From positions 434,001-498,000 of the forward strand of contig NZ_VTGX01000002.1 in assembly GCF_009729095.1 (NCBI RefSeq): a stretch of DNA of 64,000 nucleotides, in the 5' to 3' direction. This stretch comes from Mycolicibacterium sp. CBMA 247 (GTDB lineage Bacteria; Actinomycetota; Actinomycetes; Mycobacteriales; Mycobacteriaceae). How positions within the stretch are numbered: position 1 is the stretch's first letter; every line of letters begins with the position of its first letter. The notes below the pieces were generated by a model. The model worked only from the letters and a program-made list of their open reading frames with translations. It ran no database searches and was not told where the DNA came from. The position numbers and the translations under genes are program-made. Below are positions 53,391 to 63,491 of the stretch, piece by piece.

Positions 53391-54581
53391 TCAGCTGCGT
53401 GGCGGGACGTACTCGGGATGGTCTTGGCCGGCGACGACGGTGTTGGTGATGACGTCGACTCCGGGCCGGTACGCGAGGTGCAGATAGGTGGGGGCCATCA
53501 GCTGTACGAAGTCGGCGCGACGGCCTGGGGTGAGGACGCCGATGTCGTTGCGGCGCAGCGCGGCTGCGCCGCCGGCGGTGGCTGCCCATAGCGCTTCGGC
53601 GGGGGTGAGGTGCATGTCGCGCACCGCCAGGGCGATGCACAGCGGCATGCTGGTGGTGTAGGAGCTGCCGGGGTTGCAGTCGGTCGCGAGTGCCACGGTC
53701 ACACCGGCGTCGAGGAAGCGGCGGCCGTTGGGCCACTGTGCGCGGGTGCTGAATTCCGCGCCGGGCAACAAGGTGGCCACGGTCGATGAACCCGCGAGGG
53801 CGTCGATGTCTTCATCGGTGGCGTAGGTGCAGTGGTCCACCGAGGCGGCATCGAGGTCGACGGCGAGCTGGATGCCGTCGCCGCGACCGAGCTGACTGGC
53901 GTGCAGGCGGGGCGCCAACCCGCGATCGATGCCGGCGGTGAGGATGGCGCGTGCTTCGTCGACGTCGAAGGCGCCTCGGTCGCAGAAGACGTCGATCCAC
54001 CGGGCATGCGGGGCGCACGCGTCGAGCATGGTCGTGCGCACCAGGTCGACGTATTCGTCACGGCGGGAGGCGTATTCGGCGGGTACGACGTGCGCGCCGA
54101 GGAACGTGGTCTCGGTGGTGAAGCCGGTGGCCACGCGCAGGCTGCGTGCTTCATCGTCGACGGTGAGACCGTAACCGCTCTTGGTTTCGAAGGTGGTGAC
54201 GCCGGCCTTGCGCAGTTCGCGGCCGAGCCGGGCGACGTTGGCGGCCAGGACGGCGTCGGTGGCCTGTCGGGTGGCGGCGACGGTGGTGGCGATGCCGCCC
54301 CCGTCGTAGGATTCGCCGGCCATGCGGGCAGCGAATTCCGCGGCGCGGTCGCCGTCGAAGACCAAATGGGCGTGGCTGTCGACGAAGCCGGGAATGACCG
54401 CGCTGTGGTGGCAGTCGATGCGGTGATCGGCGTTCGGGGCTGCGGTGCGTGGTCCGACCCACGCGATGTGTGTGTCGTCGACGACAAGTGCTGCGTCGGT
54501 GAGGATTCCGAGAGGACTGTGGTCGCCTTGGGTGGGGTCGTTGGTGACCAGTTCGCCGATGTTGTCGTAAAGGATGGTCAT
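53391..54581 (-). CDS. hutI: Imidazolonepropionase
   Basis: 396 residues from ATG 54581, which overlaps the hutF stop (ATGA). Opens 4-imidazolone-5-propionate to N-formimino-glutamate. Amidohydrolase metal sites: [11 protein letters not shown] (~residues 66-76), [34 protein letters not shown] and [18 protein letters not shown]. Last gene of the minus-strand hut operon. Confidence 0.95.
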   Translation of the reverse strand: MTILYDNIGELVTNDPTQGDHSPLGILTDAALVVDDTHIAWVGPRTAAPNADHRIDCHHSAVIPGFVDSHAHLVFDGDRAAEFAARMAGESYDGGGIATTVAATRQATDAVLAANVARLGRELRKAGVTTFETKSGYGLTVDDEARSLRVATGFTTETTFLGAHVVPAEYASRRDEYVDLVRTTMLDACAPHARWIDVFCDRGAFDVDEARAILTAGIDRGLAPRLHASQLGRGDGIQLAVDLDAASVDHCTYATDEDIDALAGSSTVATLLPGAEFSTRAQWPNGRRFLDAGVTVALATDCNPGSSYTTSMPLCIALAVRDMHLTPAEALWAATAGGAAALRRNDIGVLTPGRRADFVQLMAPTYLHLAYRPGVDVITNTVVAGQDHPEYVPPRS

Positions 54582-55951
54582 GGGGCGCTCCTGATCGGCT
54601 CGCCGTCGAGCAGCACGGTGATGCTGTGGGCGAGGTCGCGGGCGGGCTGTTCGATTGTGGTGTGGCGGCGGTTGGCGACCACGACGCGGCCGTCGATGAC
54701 GACGTCGGTGATATCGGCGGCGGTGGCGGCGAAGACGGCGGTTTCGGCACTGGCGGGGCTGCCGGCGGTGCGAATGGAGTCGAGGTCGACGGCGACGAGG
54801 TCGGCGCGTTGACCGACGCGCAGGTGGCCGGCGTCGCCGAATCCGAGGGCCTGGTGTCCGTTGGCGGTGGCCGCGGTCAGCAGGTCGGCGGCGGCGAACA
54901 GGCCGCGTTCGCGGCGGGCGAGCCGCTCGTCGAGTTCGACGGCGCGGGCTTCCTCGAACAGGTCGATGACGGCGTGACTGTCGGAGCCGAGGCTGAACAG
55001 ACCGGCGTTGTTCATCAGGGCGGTGGCGGGACCGAGACCGTCGCCGAGATCACGTTCGGTGGTGGGGCAGAAGCAGACACCGGTGACGGTGGTGTCGAGG
55101 TCGGTGATGTCGGCGTCGGTGAGGTGAGTGGCGTGCACGGCAGTGGTGCGCGACCCCAGCGCTCCGTGGTCGCGCAGCAGTGCGGTGGGTGTGCAGCCGT
55201 GGACGGCCAGACATTGGTCGATCTCGGCGTTCTGTTCCGAGGAGTGCACGTGTAGCGGGGCGTCGTGGGCGGTGGCCCAGTCCACGACGGCGCCCATGTG
55301 CTCGACGGGAACCCCGCGCACCGAGTGCAGGGCCGCGCCGATCACGACGACGGTGTCACCGGTGTAGTGCTGGTGCAGGGTTTCGACGCGTTGGGCCCAC
55401 TGCAGTCCGGTGTGGTCGCCGAAGCGTTGTTGTGGTCCGTCGGCCAAGGGTGAACCGTCGACGGCCGAGCTGAGGTAGCAGGTGTCGAGCAGGGTGATGC
55501 GCAGCCCGGCGTCGCGGGCGGCCGCGATCAGGGCGTGGCCCATGGCGTTGGGATCGGCGTAGGGGGTGCCGCCGTCGTCGTGGTGCAGGTAGTGGAACTC
55601 GCCGACGCAGGTGATGCCGGCCAGGACCATCTCGGCGTACACACTGCGCGCCAGCTGGTAGTAGGACTCCGGGGTCAGCCGGTCGGCGGCCTGATACATC
55701 AGGTTGCGCCAGGTCCAGAACGTGCCGCGGTCACGCTGGGTGCGTGAGCGCAACGCGCGGTGGAAGGCGTGCGAATGCGCGTTGGCCAATCCCGGCAAGA
55801 CCAATCCGGTCAGCGCCGTGTCGCTGTCGCGGTGGTGGGTGTCGGCGGTGACGGCGGTGATGTAGCCGTCGGTGACCTCGACGGTGACTCCGTCGGCGAC
55901 GGCGTCGCCACCGAGCCAGGCATGCCGGCACCAGTACCGGGCGGAACTCAT
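54578..55951 (-). CDS. hutF: Formimidoylglutamate deiminase
   Basis: 457 residues from ATG 55951, overlapping the stop of the M20 gene (ATGA). Converts N-formimino-glutamate to N-formylglutamate plus ammonia. Amidohydrolase motifs: [14 protein letters not shown] (~48-61), [26 protein letters not shown] and [18 protein letters not shown]. Its presence commits the pathway to the two-step (HutF then deformylase) branch rather than direct HutG hydrolysis. Confidence 0.94.
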   Translation of the reverse strand: MSSARYWCRHAWLGGDAVADGVTVEVTDGYITAVTADTHHRDSDTALTGLVLPGLANAHSHAFHRALRSRTQRDRGTFWTWRNLMYQAADRLTPESYYQLARSVYAEMVLAGITCVGEFHYLHHDDGGTPYADPNAMGHALIAAARDAGLRITLLDTCYLSSAVDGSPLADGPQQRFGDHTGLQWAQRVETLHQHYTGDTVVVIGAALHSVRGVPVEHMGAVVDWATAHDAPLHVHSSEQNAEIDQCLAVHGCTPTALLRDHGALGSRTTAVHATHLTDADITDLDTTVTGVCFCPTTERDLGDGLGPATALMNNAGLFSLGSDSHAVIDLFEEARAVELDERLARRERGLFAAADLLTAATANGHQALGFGDAGHLRVGQRADLVAVDLDSIRTAGSPASAETAVFAATAADITDVVIDGRVVVANRRHTTIEQPARDLAHSITVLLDGEPIRSAP

Positions 55952-57177
55952 TGGCTGATCCAATCGGCCATGATGGCGGCCAGCGCGTCGGCGCCGAGGC
56001 GGCAGTCGCTGATCTCGGCGTACTCGTCGGGTGAGTGGGACACGCCGGTCGGGTTGCGTACGAACAGCATCGCGGTCGGCAGCACCGCCGCGAGCACACC
56101 GGCGTCGTGGCCGGCGGCGGTGGGCAACACGGGCAGCTCACCGAACTGGGGCGCCAGGATGCGCTGAATACGCTCACGCGGTTCGCCGGGGAAGTGCACG
56201 GCCGGCGAGAACGACTCGGTTTCGATCCGCACCGAGGTGAGGTCGGTTCCCGCGTTGCGCGTGGCGTCGGCGGTGATGTCGTCGACGAGGGCGCGCAAGG
56301 TGTCCTCATCGGCGGCGCGGGCGTCCAGCCAGGCCAGCACCTTCGACGGAATCGCGTTGGCGCCGTTGGGCGTTACGCGCACCTTGCCGAAGGTGGCGAC
56401 CGCCTGGTGGGCGGCAGCGCGGGTGCGGGCGTCGTGCACCGAGGTGGCGAAAGTGAGCATGGGGTCGCGGCGGTCGACCAGCCGGGTGGCCCCGGCATGG
56501 TTGGCTTCCCCGCAGAACGAGAACTGCCAGCGGCCGTGCGGCCAGATCGCCGAGGCGACGGCCAGCGGCTTGTCGACGAGGTCGAGTGCGCGGCCCTGCT
56601 CGACGTGCAGTTCGACGTACACCCCGACCCGCCGGGTCAGCGTCGGGTCGACGCCGACGTGGCGAGGGTCGCGTCCGGCGGCGCTCATCGCCTCGGCGAG
56701 AGTGATGCCCTCGGCGTCGCGCAGTCCGAGGACGCGTTCGGCGGTGACCGAACCCGCCGACAGCTGCGATCCCACGCACGCCACGCCGAAACGGGCGCCT
56801 TCCTCGTCGGAGAACGCGGCGACGGCCACCGGGCGGCGCGGGGTGACACCGGTGCGCTGCAATGCGTCGATCGCGGCAAAGGCGGTGATGATCCCCAAGG
56901 GGCCGTCGAAGGCCCCGCCATCGGGAACCGAGTCCAGATGTGACCCGGTGACGAACGCATCGCGCGGGTCACCGGTGTGGCCCGGCGGCAGCCACCAGGC
57001 CCACAGGTTGCCGTTGCGGTCCTCTTCGACGCTCATGCCGCGCTGTCCGGCCTCGCCGGTGAACCACTCGCGTAGCGTGAGATCGGCTGTGCTCCAAGCG
57101 AATCGGCGATACCCTCCGCTGGCGGGGTCGCGGCCGACGTCGAGGATCGACTCCCACAGCGAGTCGAAGGTGCTCAC
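55948..57177 (-). CDS. M20/AllC-type amidohydrolase in the hut operon, probable N-formylglutamate deformylase
   Basis: 409 residues; start ATG overlaps the hutU stop (ATGA). Di-metal ligands of the allantoate/carbamoyl amidohydrolase family are intact: [42 protein letters not shown] and [11 protein letters not shown] near the end. Databases label these allantoate amidohydrolase. Its place between hutU and hutF, recalled also for Streptomyces, and the absence of hutG argue that it removes formyl from N-formylglutamate to give glutamate. That role is an inference. Confidence 0.85.
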   Translation of the reverse strand: MSTFDSLWESILDVGRDPASGGYRRFAWSTADLTLREWFTGEAGQRGMSVEEDRNGNLWAWWLPPGHTGDPRDAFVTGSHLDSVPDGGAFDGPLGIITAFAAIDALQRTGVTPRRPVAVAAFSDEEGARFGVACVGSQLSAGSVTAERVLGLRDAEGITLAEAMSAAGRDPRHVGVDPTLTRRVGVYVELHVEQGRALDLVDKPLAVASAIWPHGRWQFSFCGEANHAGATRLVDRRDPMLTFATSVHDARTRAAAHQAVATFGKVRVTPNGANAIPSKVLAWLDARAADEDTLRALVDDITADATRNAGTDLTSVRIETESFSPAVHFPGEPRERIQRILAPQFGELPVLPTAAGHDAGVLAAVLPTAMLFVRNPTGVSHSPDEYAEISDCRLGADALAAIMADWISQ

Positions 57178-58844
57178 TTGGCGTCCTGCATGGGGATGCG
57201 CACGTCCCGCTCGACGGCGACGGCGGCAGCGTGCTCGTAGCCGGCGTCGACGTGGCGGATGACGCCCATGGCGGGATCGTTGGTCAGGACGCGCTCGAGC
57301 TTGCGTGCGGCCAGCTCGGTGCCGTCGGCGACGCAGACCTGCCCGGCGTGGATGGAGCGTCCGATGCCCACGCCGCCGCCGTGGTGAATCGACACCCAGG
57401 AGGCGCCGGAGGCGGTGTTGACCAGCGCGTTGAGCAGCGGCCAGTCGGCGATGGCATCCGAACCGTCGGCCATGGCCTCGGTCTCGCGGTACGGCGAGGC
57501 CACCGATCCGGAGTCCAGGTGATCGCGGCCGATCACGATCGGTGCGGAGATCTCTCCGCTGGCGACCATCTCGTTGAACTTCAGACCGGCCTTGTGGCGT
57601 TCGCCGTAGCCGAGCCAGCAGATGCGCGCGGGCAGCCCCTCGAAGGCCACCTTTTCCCCGGCCATGGTGATCCAGCGGCGCAGGTGCTCGTTGTCGGGAA
57701 ACAGTTCCAGGATGGCGCGGTCGGTGGCCTCGATGTCCTTGGGGTCACCGGACAGTGCAACCCACCGGAACGGGCCCAGGCCTTCCTCGAACTGCGGGCG
57801 GATATAGGCGGGCACGAAGCCGGGGAAGTCGAACGCGCGGTCGTAGCCGGCCTTACGGGCCTCGTCGCGGATGGAGTTGCCGTAGTCGAACACCTCGGCG
57901 CCGCGGTCCTTGAACCCGACCATCGCCTCGACCTGACGGGCCATGGAGGCCTGAGCCTGCTCGGTGAAGTAGCCGGGGTCCTTGCCGGCCATCTTGGCCA
58001 TGTCCTCGAACTCGACTTCGATCGGCAGATACGACAGCGGGTCGTGCGCAGAGGTCTGGTCGGTCACGATGTCGATGGGAGCGTTGCGGGACAGCAGTTC
58101 GGGGAACACCTCGGCCGCGTTACCCACCAGGCCGATCGACAGCGGCTTCCTGGCGTCGCGAGCCTCGATGGCCTGGCGCAGTGCGTCGTCGAGGTCGGTG
58201 GCCTTGGTGTCGAGGTAGCGGTGCGCGATGCGGCGGTCGATGCGACTTTCGTCGCAGTCCACGCAGATGGCCACGCCTTCGTTCATGGTGACGGCCAGCG
58301 GCTGGGCGCCGCCCATGCCGCCGACGCCGGCGGTCAGCGTGATGGTGCCCGCCAGCGTCCCGTTGAACCGCTTCTTGGCCACCGCGCCGAAGGTTTCGTA
58401 GGTGCCCTGCAGGATGCCCTGGGTGCCGATGTAGATCCACGATCCGGCGGTCATCTGTCCGTACATGATGAGTCCGGCGGCCTCCAGTTCGCGGAAGTAC
58501 TCCCAGTTGGCCCAGTCGCCGACGAGGTTGGAGTTGGCGATGAGCACCCGCGGGGCCCACTCGGTGGTGCGCAGGATGCCGACCGGCTTGCCCGACTGCA
58601 CCAGCAGGGTCTCGTCGTCTTCGAGGTCGCGCAGGCTGGCGACGATGGCGTCGAAGGCTGCCCAGCTGCGTGCTGCACGGCCGGTACCGCCGTAGACGAC
58701 GAGCTTGTCGGGGTGCTCGGCGACCTCGGGGTCGAGGTTGTTGCTCAGCATGCGCAGGACGGCTTCTTGCTGCCAGCCCTTACAGGACAGGGTGGTTCCA
58801 CGGGCGGCGCGCACAGCGCGGGGGCCGGAGGTCTGCTCGGTCAT
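57174..58844 (-). CDS. hutU: Urocanate hydratase (urocanase)
   Basis: 556 residues from ATG 58844 with AAGGA upstream; an extension to 58898 is open but unlikely. Converts urocanate to 4-imidazolone-5-propionate using tightly bound NAD. Motifs: [11 protein letters not shown] near the N-terminus, NAD region [20 protein letters not shown], and the conserved [16 protein letters not shown] with the active-site Cys region. Full length. First gene of the minus-strand operon hutU > M20 > hutF > hutI, divergent from iclR. Confidence 0.96.
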   Translation of the reverse strand: MTEQTSGPRAVRAARGTTLSCKGWQQEAVLRMLSNNLDPEVAEHPDKLVVYGGTGRAARSWAAFDAIVASLRDLEDDETLLVQSGKPVGILRTTEWAPRVLIANSNLVGDWANWEYFRELEAAGLIMYGQMTAGSWIYIGTQGILQGTYETFGAVAKKRFNGTLAGTITLTAGVGGMGGAQPLAVTMNEGVAICVDCDESRIDRRIAHRYLDTKATDLDDALRQAIEARDARKPLSIGLVGNAAEVFPELLSRNAPIDIVTDQTSAHDPLSYLPIEVEFEDMAKMAGKDPGYFTEQAQASMARQVEAMVGFKDRGAEVFDYGNSIRDEARKAGYDRAFDFPGFVPAYIRPQFEEGLGPFRWVALSGDPKDIEATDRAILELFPDNEHLRRWITMAGEKVAFEGLPARICWLGYGERHKAGLKFNEMVASGEISAPIVIGRDHLDSGSVASPYRETEAMADGSDAIADWPLLNALVNTASGASWVSIHHGGGVGIGRSIHAGQVCVADGTELAARKLERVLTNDPAMGVIRHVDAGYEHAAAVAVERDVRIPMQDAK

Positions 58845-58939
58845 GGTGGTTCCTTGTCCGGGGTACGTGGGTGGTGGCGTGGTTGTCGTCCAGCACATCG
58901 CATGCGTTGGCGTTGTCGTAGACCCGTTTCCGCGATACC

Positions 58940-58955
58940 GTCTCGTATCCGAGAC
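58940..58955. promoter_or_regulatory. Inverted repeat in the hutU-iclR promoter region
   Basis: GTCTCG-TATC-CGAGAC is a perfect 16-bp dyad just before the iclR start. An overlapping dyad GATAC-N6-GTATC lies at 58934-58949. Both sit in the 117-bp divergent gap and are good candidates for the IclR operator. Confidence 0.5.
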
Positions 58956-58961
58956 AGATGG

Positions 58962-59765
58962 ATGGTGTGGGTGTCGAGTGCATCTCCGGCCGTGGGCCGC
59001 TCCCTGGAATTACTGCTCGCTCTGGCATCGCGCAGCGGTCCGGTCGGGGCGGCGACTCTGGCCCGCGAACTGAGCATTCCCCGATCGACGGTGTACCACC
59101 TGCTCGACGTGCTCATCGAACATCACTTCGTAGTGCATCTGCCCGAGCAGCGCGGCTACGGGCTGGGAGTGGCCGCGTTCGAGATCGGCTCGGCCTACAT
59201 GCGCCACGAACCGCTGGAATTGCTCGCCCGCCCGGTGCTGCGCCGACTGGTCGACGCGATCGGCGAAACCGCGCATCTGGGCGTGCTGCACGGCGCGGAG
59301 ACGTTGTATCTGATTAAGGAGCAGCCCGCAGTGGCACGGGTACCGGTGACGTTGGTGACCGACGTCGGGGTCCGGTTGCCGGCCCAGCTAACGGCCAGCG
59401 GGCGCTCGATTCTCGCGCACTTGCCCGCCGCACAGGTGCGCGCATTGTTTCCGGCGAGTGCCGGGTTCGTGGTCCGCACCGGCCGCGGTCCGACCTCGCT
59501 GCCTCAGTTGCGTCGGCTTCTCGGTGTCGAACGTAACCAGGGCTGGGCCGAGGAGGACGGACTGATCACCGAGGGGTTGCATTCGGTGGCCGCGTGCGCA
59601 TTTGACCATTCCAGCCGCCCGGTCGCAGCGATCAGCGTGACCCGGCGCATCGACCGATCCTCGGTCGCGGTCAGCGAGCTAGTTCGAGCGGTGCGTCATG
59701 CCGCCCAGCAGCTGACCTGGGCGATGTCAGGGGTGGCGCCGCCGGGCTGGTTCGGCAAGCCCTGA
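58962..59765 (+). CDS. IclR family transcriptional regulator of the hut operon
   Basis: 267 residues from ATG 58962; in-frame GTGs at 58965 and 58971 are alternatives. N-terminal winged helix: [49 protein letters not shown]-terminal IclR effector domain with [32 protein letters not shown] and [16 protein letters not shown]. It is divergent from hutU with a shared operator-like dyad, so it probably senses urocanate or another histidine product. The frame is open far upstream, but that part is antisense to hutU. Confidence 0.88.
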   Translation: MVWVSSASPAVGRSLELLLALASRSGPVGAATLARELSIPRSTVYHLLDVLIEHHFVVHLPEQRGYGLGVAAFEIGSAYMRHEPLELLARPVLRRLVDAIGETAHLGVLHGAETLYLIKEQPAVARVPVTLVTDVGVRLPAQLTASGRSILAHLPAAQVRALFPASAGFVVRTGRGPTSLPQLRRLLGVERNQGWAEEDGLITEGLHSVAACAFDHSSRPVAAISVTRRIDRSSVAVSELVRAVRHAAQQLTWAMSGVAPPGWFGKP

Positions 59766-60055
59766 GGCCATCTCGTGCGGCACTGTCAGTGCGACCGCCG
59801 ACTCGGCGGCTCCCGTCAATTATCTTGCGACGGAATCGATGTCACCACCACTGTATCGGCCGCGCCTCGATGGAGATCGGGATCCGCTTCGACACCCTCG
59901 ACATCATTTCCGGAACCACCCGGCACACCAACCGCTGCTACTTCACCTGTCTCAGAGATCGGGTTCATCGTCGGGGACCCGACCCCGTGCAGTTTGGCGC
60001 GCTTTGATCCTGTTTCGGATACCAACCCCGGGGCGCCCCGGATACCCTTCATTCC

Positions 60056-60835
60056 GTGACGCCATCCGCTTCACGGCGTGAAGTCCTCAGGTATGCCGCT
60101 CTGTTCGCGCCGGCATTGGCCGTCCCCGGCGCCATGGCCGCGACGGTTGGCACACCGAGGGCCTCCGCCGACGGCCTGCAGCTCGTCGATTTTGCCGACC
60201 GGTTGGTCCAGCCCGAGCAGATCAAGTCCGCGGGTTTCGGCGGGGCACTTGTCTACGTGTCCGAACTACGGCCGGGAGCCACGTTCGATTTCAAACCTGT
60301 CACCCGTGACTACGCCGACCGCCTCCGGGCGGCGGGCCTGCAAGTCGTCAGCTGCTACCAGTTCGGCAAGCCCGGATGGCCGACACCGTCGGACTTCACC
60401 CGCGGGTACGACGGGGGAGTGGCTGACGCCCAGACGGCGTTGGGGCTGCACACCGCTGCCGGTGGCCCGGGGTCGGCGCCGATCTTCTTCAGCGTCGATG
60501 AGGATATCGATGCCGCGACGTGGAAAAACCTGGCAGTCCAATGGTTTCGGGGAATCAACTCGATCCTGGGTGTAGCCCGCACCGGAATCTACGGAGGCCG
60601 GCGTCAATGCGGCTGGGCAATCGACGACGGTGTCGTCGGATCTTCGACGAGTCGGGGTTATCGATGGGCCTGGCAGACGAAGGCATGGTCACGGGGTGAG
60701 CGTGAACCTGCTGCCGTACTGTTCCAGCGGGAAGTCGTCACGGCATCCGACCCGGGTTTCGTGATCGACGGTATCCACGTTGATGTGAACGACGTTCTCG
60801 CAGCCGATTTCGGCCAATGGGATCTCGCCAGATAA
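60056..60835 (+). CDS. DUF1906 glycoside hydrolase-like protein with Tat signal (Rv2525c-like)
   Basis: 259 residues from GTG 60056. Twin-arginine signal SRREVLRYAALFAPALAVPGAMA with cleavage near RASA (~residue 38). The TIM-barrel-like domain has ALVYVSELRPGATFDFKPV, VVSCYQFGK, GSAPIFFSVDEDIDA with the acidic pair, and a C-terminal IHVDVNDVLAADFGQWDL. Closely follows Rv2525c, a Tat-secreted mycobacterial protein of the glycosidase fold whose activity is not firmly known; loss in M. tuberculosis is reported to alter beta-lactam susceptibility. The 290 bases before it show no feature. Confidence 0.87.
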   Translation: MTPSASRREVLRYAALFAPALAVPGAMAATVGTPRASADGLQLVDFADRLVQPEQIKSAGFGGALVYVSELRPGATFDFKPVTRDYADRLRAAGLQVVSCYQFGKPGWPTPSDFTRGYDGGVADAQTALGLHTAAGGPGSAPIFFSVDEDIDAATWKNLAVQWFRGINSILGVARTGIYGGRRQCGWAIDDGVVGSSTSRGYRWAWQTKAWSRGEREPAAVLFQREVVTASDPGFVIDGIHVDVNDVLAADFGQWDLAR

Positions 60836-60883
60836 TGCAAGTAATGCACGACCAGCAATCTGCTACCAGGAGGAATCATTGTC

Positions 60884-61642
60884 ATGAGCAACACCGACAT
60901 GCAGGACGCTGCCGCAGCCACAGGCGCGGCGATGGAGCAGGCCGTCGCGATCTTCATGCTGCATCCGGAGAACTTTGGTGCCAGCATTGCCGCCGGGTAT
61001 CAGAACCCGTTGGCGGGATATGTCGCCGGCCGCGGCGGGGTACTGGGTGAGGCCACCGGCACCACCGTCAGCGCGGTCTTCGCGGTGTTCGAACCGACCG
61101 GGCTTGCTGCGATGTGGGAGGAAGGCATCGCGGTGCGCGGTGCTGCCGGTGCGGCGCAACAGTATTGGGACCAAGCTGCGGAGTTCGGACGCAAGTACTT
61201 GTCCGGCGCCCAGGGGCTGGATCGCATCGCCGCGTTGGGGGAGAAGATCATCGCTGCGACGCCGATCGCGGGGTTGCCGTTGTTCGCCGGCTGGCGCGCG
61301 ATGCCGTTGGCCGACGACGCCCCGGCGCGGGCGCTGCAGGTGATGTTCGTGCTCCGGGAACTGCGCGCCGGTGTGCATTTCAATGCGCTCACGATCTCCG
61401 GCATCGCCCCGGTCGAGGCGCACATGCTCAACAAGGGGCCTCAGTACACCACGATGTTCGGCTGGCCCGAACCGTTCGCCGATGGTGCGGAGAAAAAGGA
61501 CCGCTACGCCGAGATCGAGCAAGCGACCAACCGGCGAATGACAGAGATCTTCGCGGCGGCCATCGATCCGGCCGAGGCCGAGGAACTCGCCCGGCTCAGC
61601 ACCGAAGCGCTGGCGTCGTTCAAGGCCAACGTCCCCGGCTGA
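60884..61642 (+). CDS. SCO6745 family protein, function unknown
   Basis: 252 residues, mostly helical. AGGAGG sits ten bases before the ATG. Conserved spots include HPENFGASIAAG, VFEPTGLAAMWEEG, LPLFAGWRAMPLADDAPARALQVMFVLRELRAGVHFNAL and a C-terminal MFGWPEPF. This is the uncharacterised actinobacterial SCO6745 family. No membrane segment or signal. Same strand as the DUF1906 gene 48 bases upstream; a shared transcript is possible. Confidence 0.75.
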   Translation: MSNTDMQDAAAATGAAMEQAVAIFMLHPENFGASIAAGYQNPLAGYVAGRGGVLGEATGTTVSAVFAVFEPTGLAAMWEEGIAVRGAAGAAQQYWDQAAEFGRKYLSGAQGLDRIAALGEKIIAATPIAGLPLFAGWRAMPLADDAPARALQVMFVLRELRAGVHFNALTISGIAPVEAHMLNKGPQYTTMFGWPEPFADGAEKKDRYAEIEQATNRRMTEIFAAAIDPAEAEELARLSTEALASFKANVPG

Positions 61643-61663
61643 ACGGACCGCGCCGCGTCTAGG

Positions 61664-62695
61664 TCAGTTGAAGCGGATGTTCAGCGTCGCGAGGCCGAAG
61701 ATCTTCCGGCCGCCGGCCTTCGCGGCGACGACCACGACACCGGTGCGGGTCTCCGGGTCCAGCGACTTGATCCGGCCGCTGAACTCGATGTCTGCGCCCT
61801 CTTTGGCCGACACGACCGCGGGCTGGGACAACCGCACCGCGTAGCGGGTAACGGCACCGGGGTCGCCCGACCATGCGGAGACGAACCCGGCACCCAAACC
61901 CATGGTGAGCATTCCATGGGCGATCACATCGGGCAGTCCGGCCAGCTTGGCGATGTCCTCGTCCCAGTGAATGGGGTTGGCATCGCCGGCCACGCCGGCA
62001 TAGTTCACCAGGTCGCCGCGGGACAGTCGGGTGTGGTGCACCCCTAGCTCGTCGCCGACCTTCAGGTCATCAAAGGACAGCGTCCGGGGCGTGCGGGTCG
62101 TGCCTCCCTCGGAGATCCGCACCGCACCCTCGGGGCGCACTGTCTTCTGGTAATCGGCATCGGATGCGCCGATTCCGGAAAAGTCCACGTCGTGCATCAT
62201 CGCGTTCTGGACGGCGGTCATGGTCGCCGGATTGATGTCGTCGGCGGTGACGCCGACGACGGTGGTGTGCAGCGTGTGGACCCGCTCGCCGGCAGTGTCA
62301 GTGAAGGTGTTGGTGACGGTGATCATGTCTCTGCCGGCGATCCTGCGGATCGAGGTCAGTTCGATGTCGATCTTCAGCTCGTCGCCGGCCACGATCGGGC
62401 GGTGCTGCTCGAAGACTTCCTCGGTCTGCAGGTAGGTGTCGTACCCGACGACCACCGATTCGAACATGCGCCGATTGCAGGCCATGGCCGGGGTTGACGT
62501 GAACGTCAGCGGCGCGACCAGCCCTGAGTAGCCGAGCTCAGCGGCGGCAGCGACGTCCCAGTGTGCGGGGTGGTAATCCTGCACGGCACGGGCGTACTCG
62601 CGTACCTTCTCGCGGCCGACTAAGTAGAGGCCGTCTGCCTCGTAGTAGTGGCCGACCCGGGCTTCGAGCGCCGACGCTTCTGGTGCTGCGGTCAT
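61664..62695 (-). CDS. Fused double-hotdog (3R)-hydroxyacyl dehydratase (HadA/HadB-like)
   Basis: 343 residues from ATG 62695 (MTAAPEASALEARVG); the frame is open a little further. The N-terminal hotdog (~10-160) is HadA-like, with YHPAHWD in place of the usual site. The C-terminal hotdog (~190-340) has the hydratase-2 motif GDANPIHWDEDIAKLAGLPDVIAHGML with catalytic Asp and His. In HadAB enzymes of mycolic acid synthesis the two folds are separate subunits; here they are one chain. It probably hydrates or dehydrates an acyl-CoA/ACP intermediate. Co-oriented with the padR gene upstream. Confidence 0.88.
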   Translation of the reverse strand: MTAAPEASALEARVGHYYEADGLYLVGREKVREYARAVQDYHPAHWDVAAAAELGYSGLVAPLTFTSTPAMACNRRMFESVVVGYDTYLQTEEVFEQHRPIVAGDELKIDIELTSIRRIAGRDMITVTNTFTDTAGERVHTLHTTVVGVTADDINPATMTAVQNAMMHDVDFSGIGASDADYQKTVRPEGAVRISEGGTTRTPRTLSFDDLKVGDELGVHHTRLSRGDLVNYAGVAGDANPIHWDEDIAKLAGLPDVIAHGMLTMGLGAGFVSAWSGDPGAVTRYAVRLSQPAVVSAKEGADIEFSGRIKSLDPETRTGVVVVAAKAGGRKIFGLATLNIRFN

Positions 62696-62813
62696 GAATT
62701 TGCTCAACTTTTCTATCGGCCTGTTCGCTGAGGCCGACGAAAGCACACTAACGTCTGGCCGCCGCGGCGATCCACCTCGGCATGGCGCGGAATGCCGGTA
62801 TTGAGCGCTTGGG

Positions 62814-63389
62814 TCACCGAGCCACCGGAGATCTGAGAGCGGCGCGCTGGTCGATGACGGCCAGTGCCCGGCCCGCCCAGTCGATGTTCTCTTCCTCGAA
62901 CCGGATTCCCCGCAGCAGTGTCAGATAGGGGCCGACGCGCTCGGACTCGGCCAGGTACACATCTTCGGTGCGTCCGGCCAGAAGGTGGTCCTGCACGCGC
63001 CGGTAGCGCGCGAGTTTGGCGGTAGCCCATCGGAGTCGTTCGGTGAGCGAGTCGCGGACCGCCTCGATGTTGCCGGAATCCACTGCTTGGATCTGCACCA
63101 GGAGGTCTTCGCGGATCGCGCCGGGTTTCGGCGGAACCTCGGTGAACTCGAGCAAGGCTTGACGGCCTTCGTCGGTCAGCGAATACAGGCGCTTGTTCGG
63201 TCGGCGATCTTGTTCTACGAGCCGCGCCGCGATCAGCCCCTCCGAGGCCATGCGATCCAGTTCGCGGTAGAGCTGTTGAGGCGTCGCCATCCAGAAGTTG
63301 GCAACCGACGCGTCGAACCCTTTGGCCAGGTCATAGCCCGAAGCTTCGCCATCGAGGAGCGCGGCCAGGACTGCGTCGCGGAGCGCCAT
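62814..63389 (-). CDS. PadR family transcriptional regulator
   Basis: 191 residues. Winged helix at residues 1-80 (VLAALLDGEASGYDLAKGF, FWMATPQQLYRELDRMASEGLI) and wing RRPNKRLYSLTDEGRQAL. C-terminal helices (DSLTERLRWATAKLARYRRVQDHLL) for dimerisation. Divergent from the SnoaL-like gene across 102 bases that contain an AT-rich imperfect palindrome, and upstream of the dehydratase gene on the same strand; it probably controls one or both. Confidence 0.9.
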   Translation of the reverse strand: MALRDAVLAALLDGEASGYDLAKGFDASVANFWMATPQQLYRELDRMASEGLIAARLVEQDRRPNKRLYSLTDEGRQALLEFTEVPPKPGAIREDLLVQIQAVDSGNIEAVRDSLTERLRWATAKLARYRRVQDHLLAGRTEDVYLAESERVGPYLTLLRGIRFEEENIDWAGRALAVIDQRAALRSPVAR

Positions 63390-63414
63390 GAGCCGATCGT
63401 ATCAGCGAAGTTAA

Positions 63415-63432
63415 TAATCAAAATATTGACTA
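63415..63432. promoter_or_regulatory. AT-rich imperfect palindrome between padR and the SnoaL-like gene
   Basis: TAATCAAAA and TATTGACTA match at seven of nine positions as inverted halves. The segment is strikingly AT-rich in GC-rich DNA and lies in the divergent promoter gap, so it is the best candidate PadR operator. Confidence 0.45.
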
Positions 63433-63491
63433 TAGGAAGGCGGCGGGCCTAGCATCGCCGTTATTCAAGAAATTGGGTATGGAGGTGTCAT

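Noticed and set aside
57231..58900. Long plus-strand frame upstream of and continuous with iclR
   Set aside because: It is antisense to hutU and has no domain; only the part from about 58962 is IclR.
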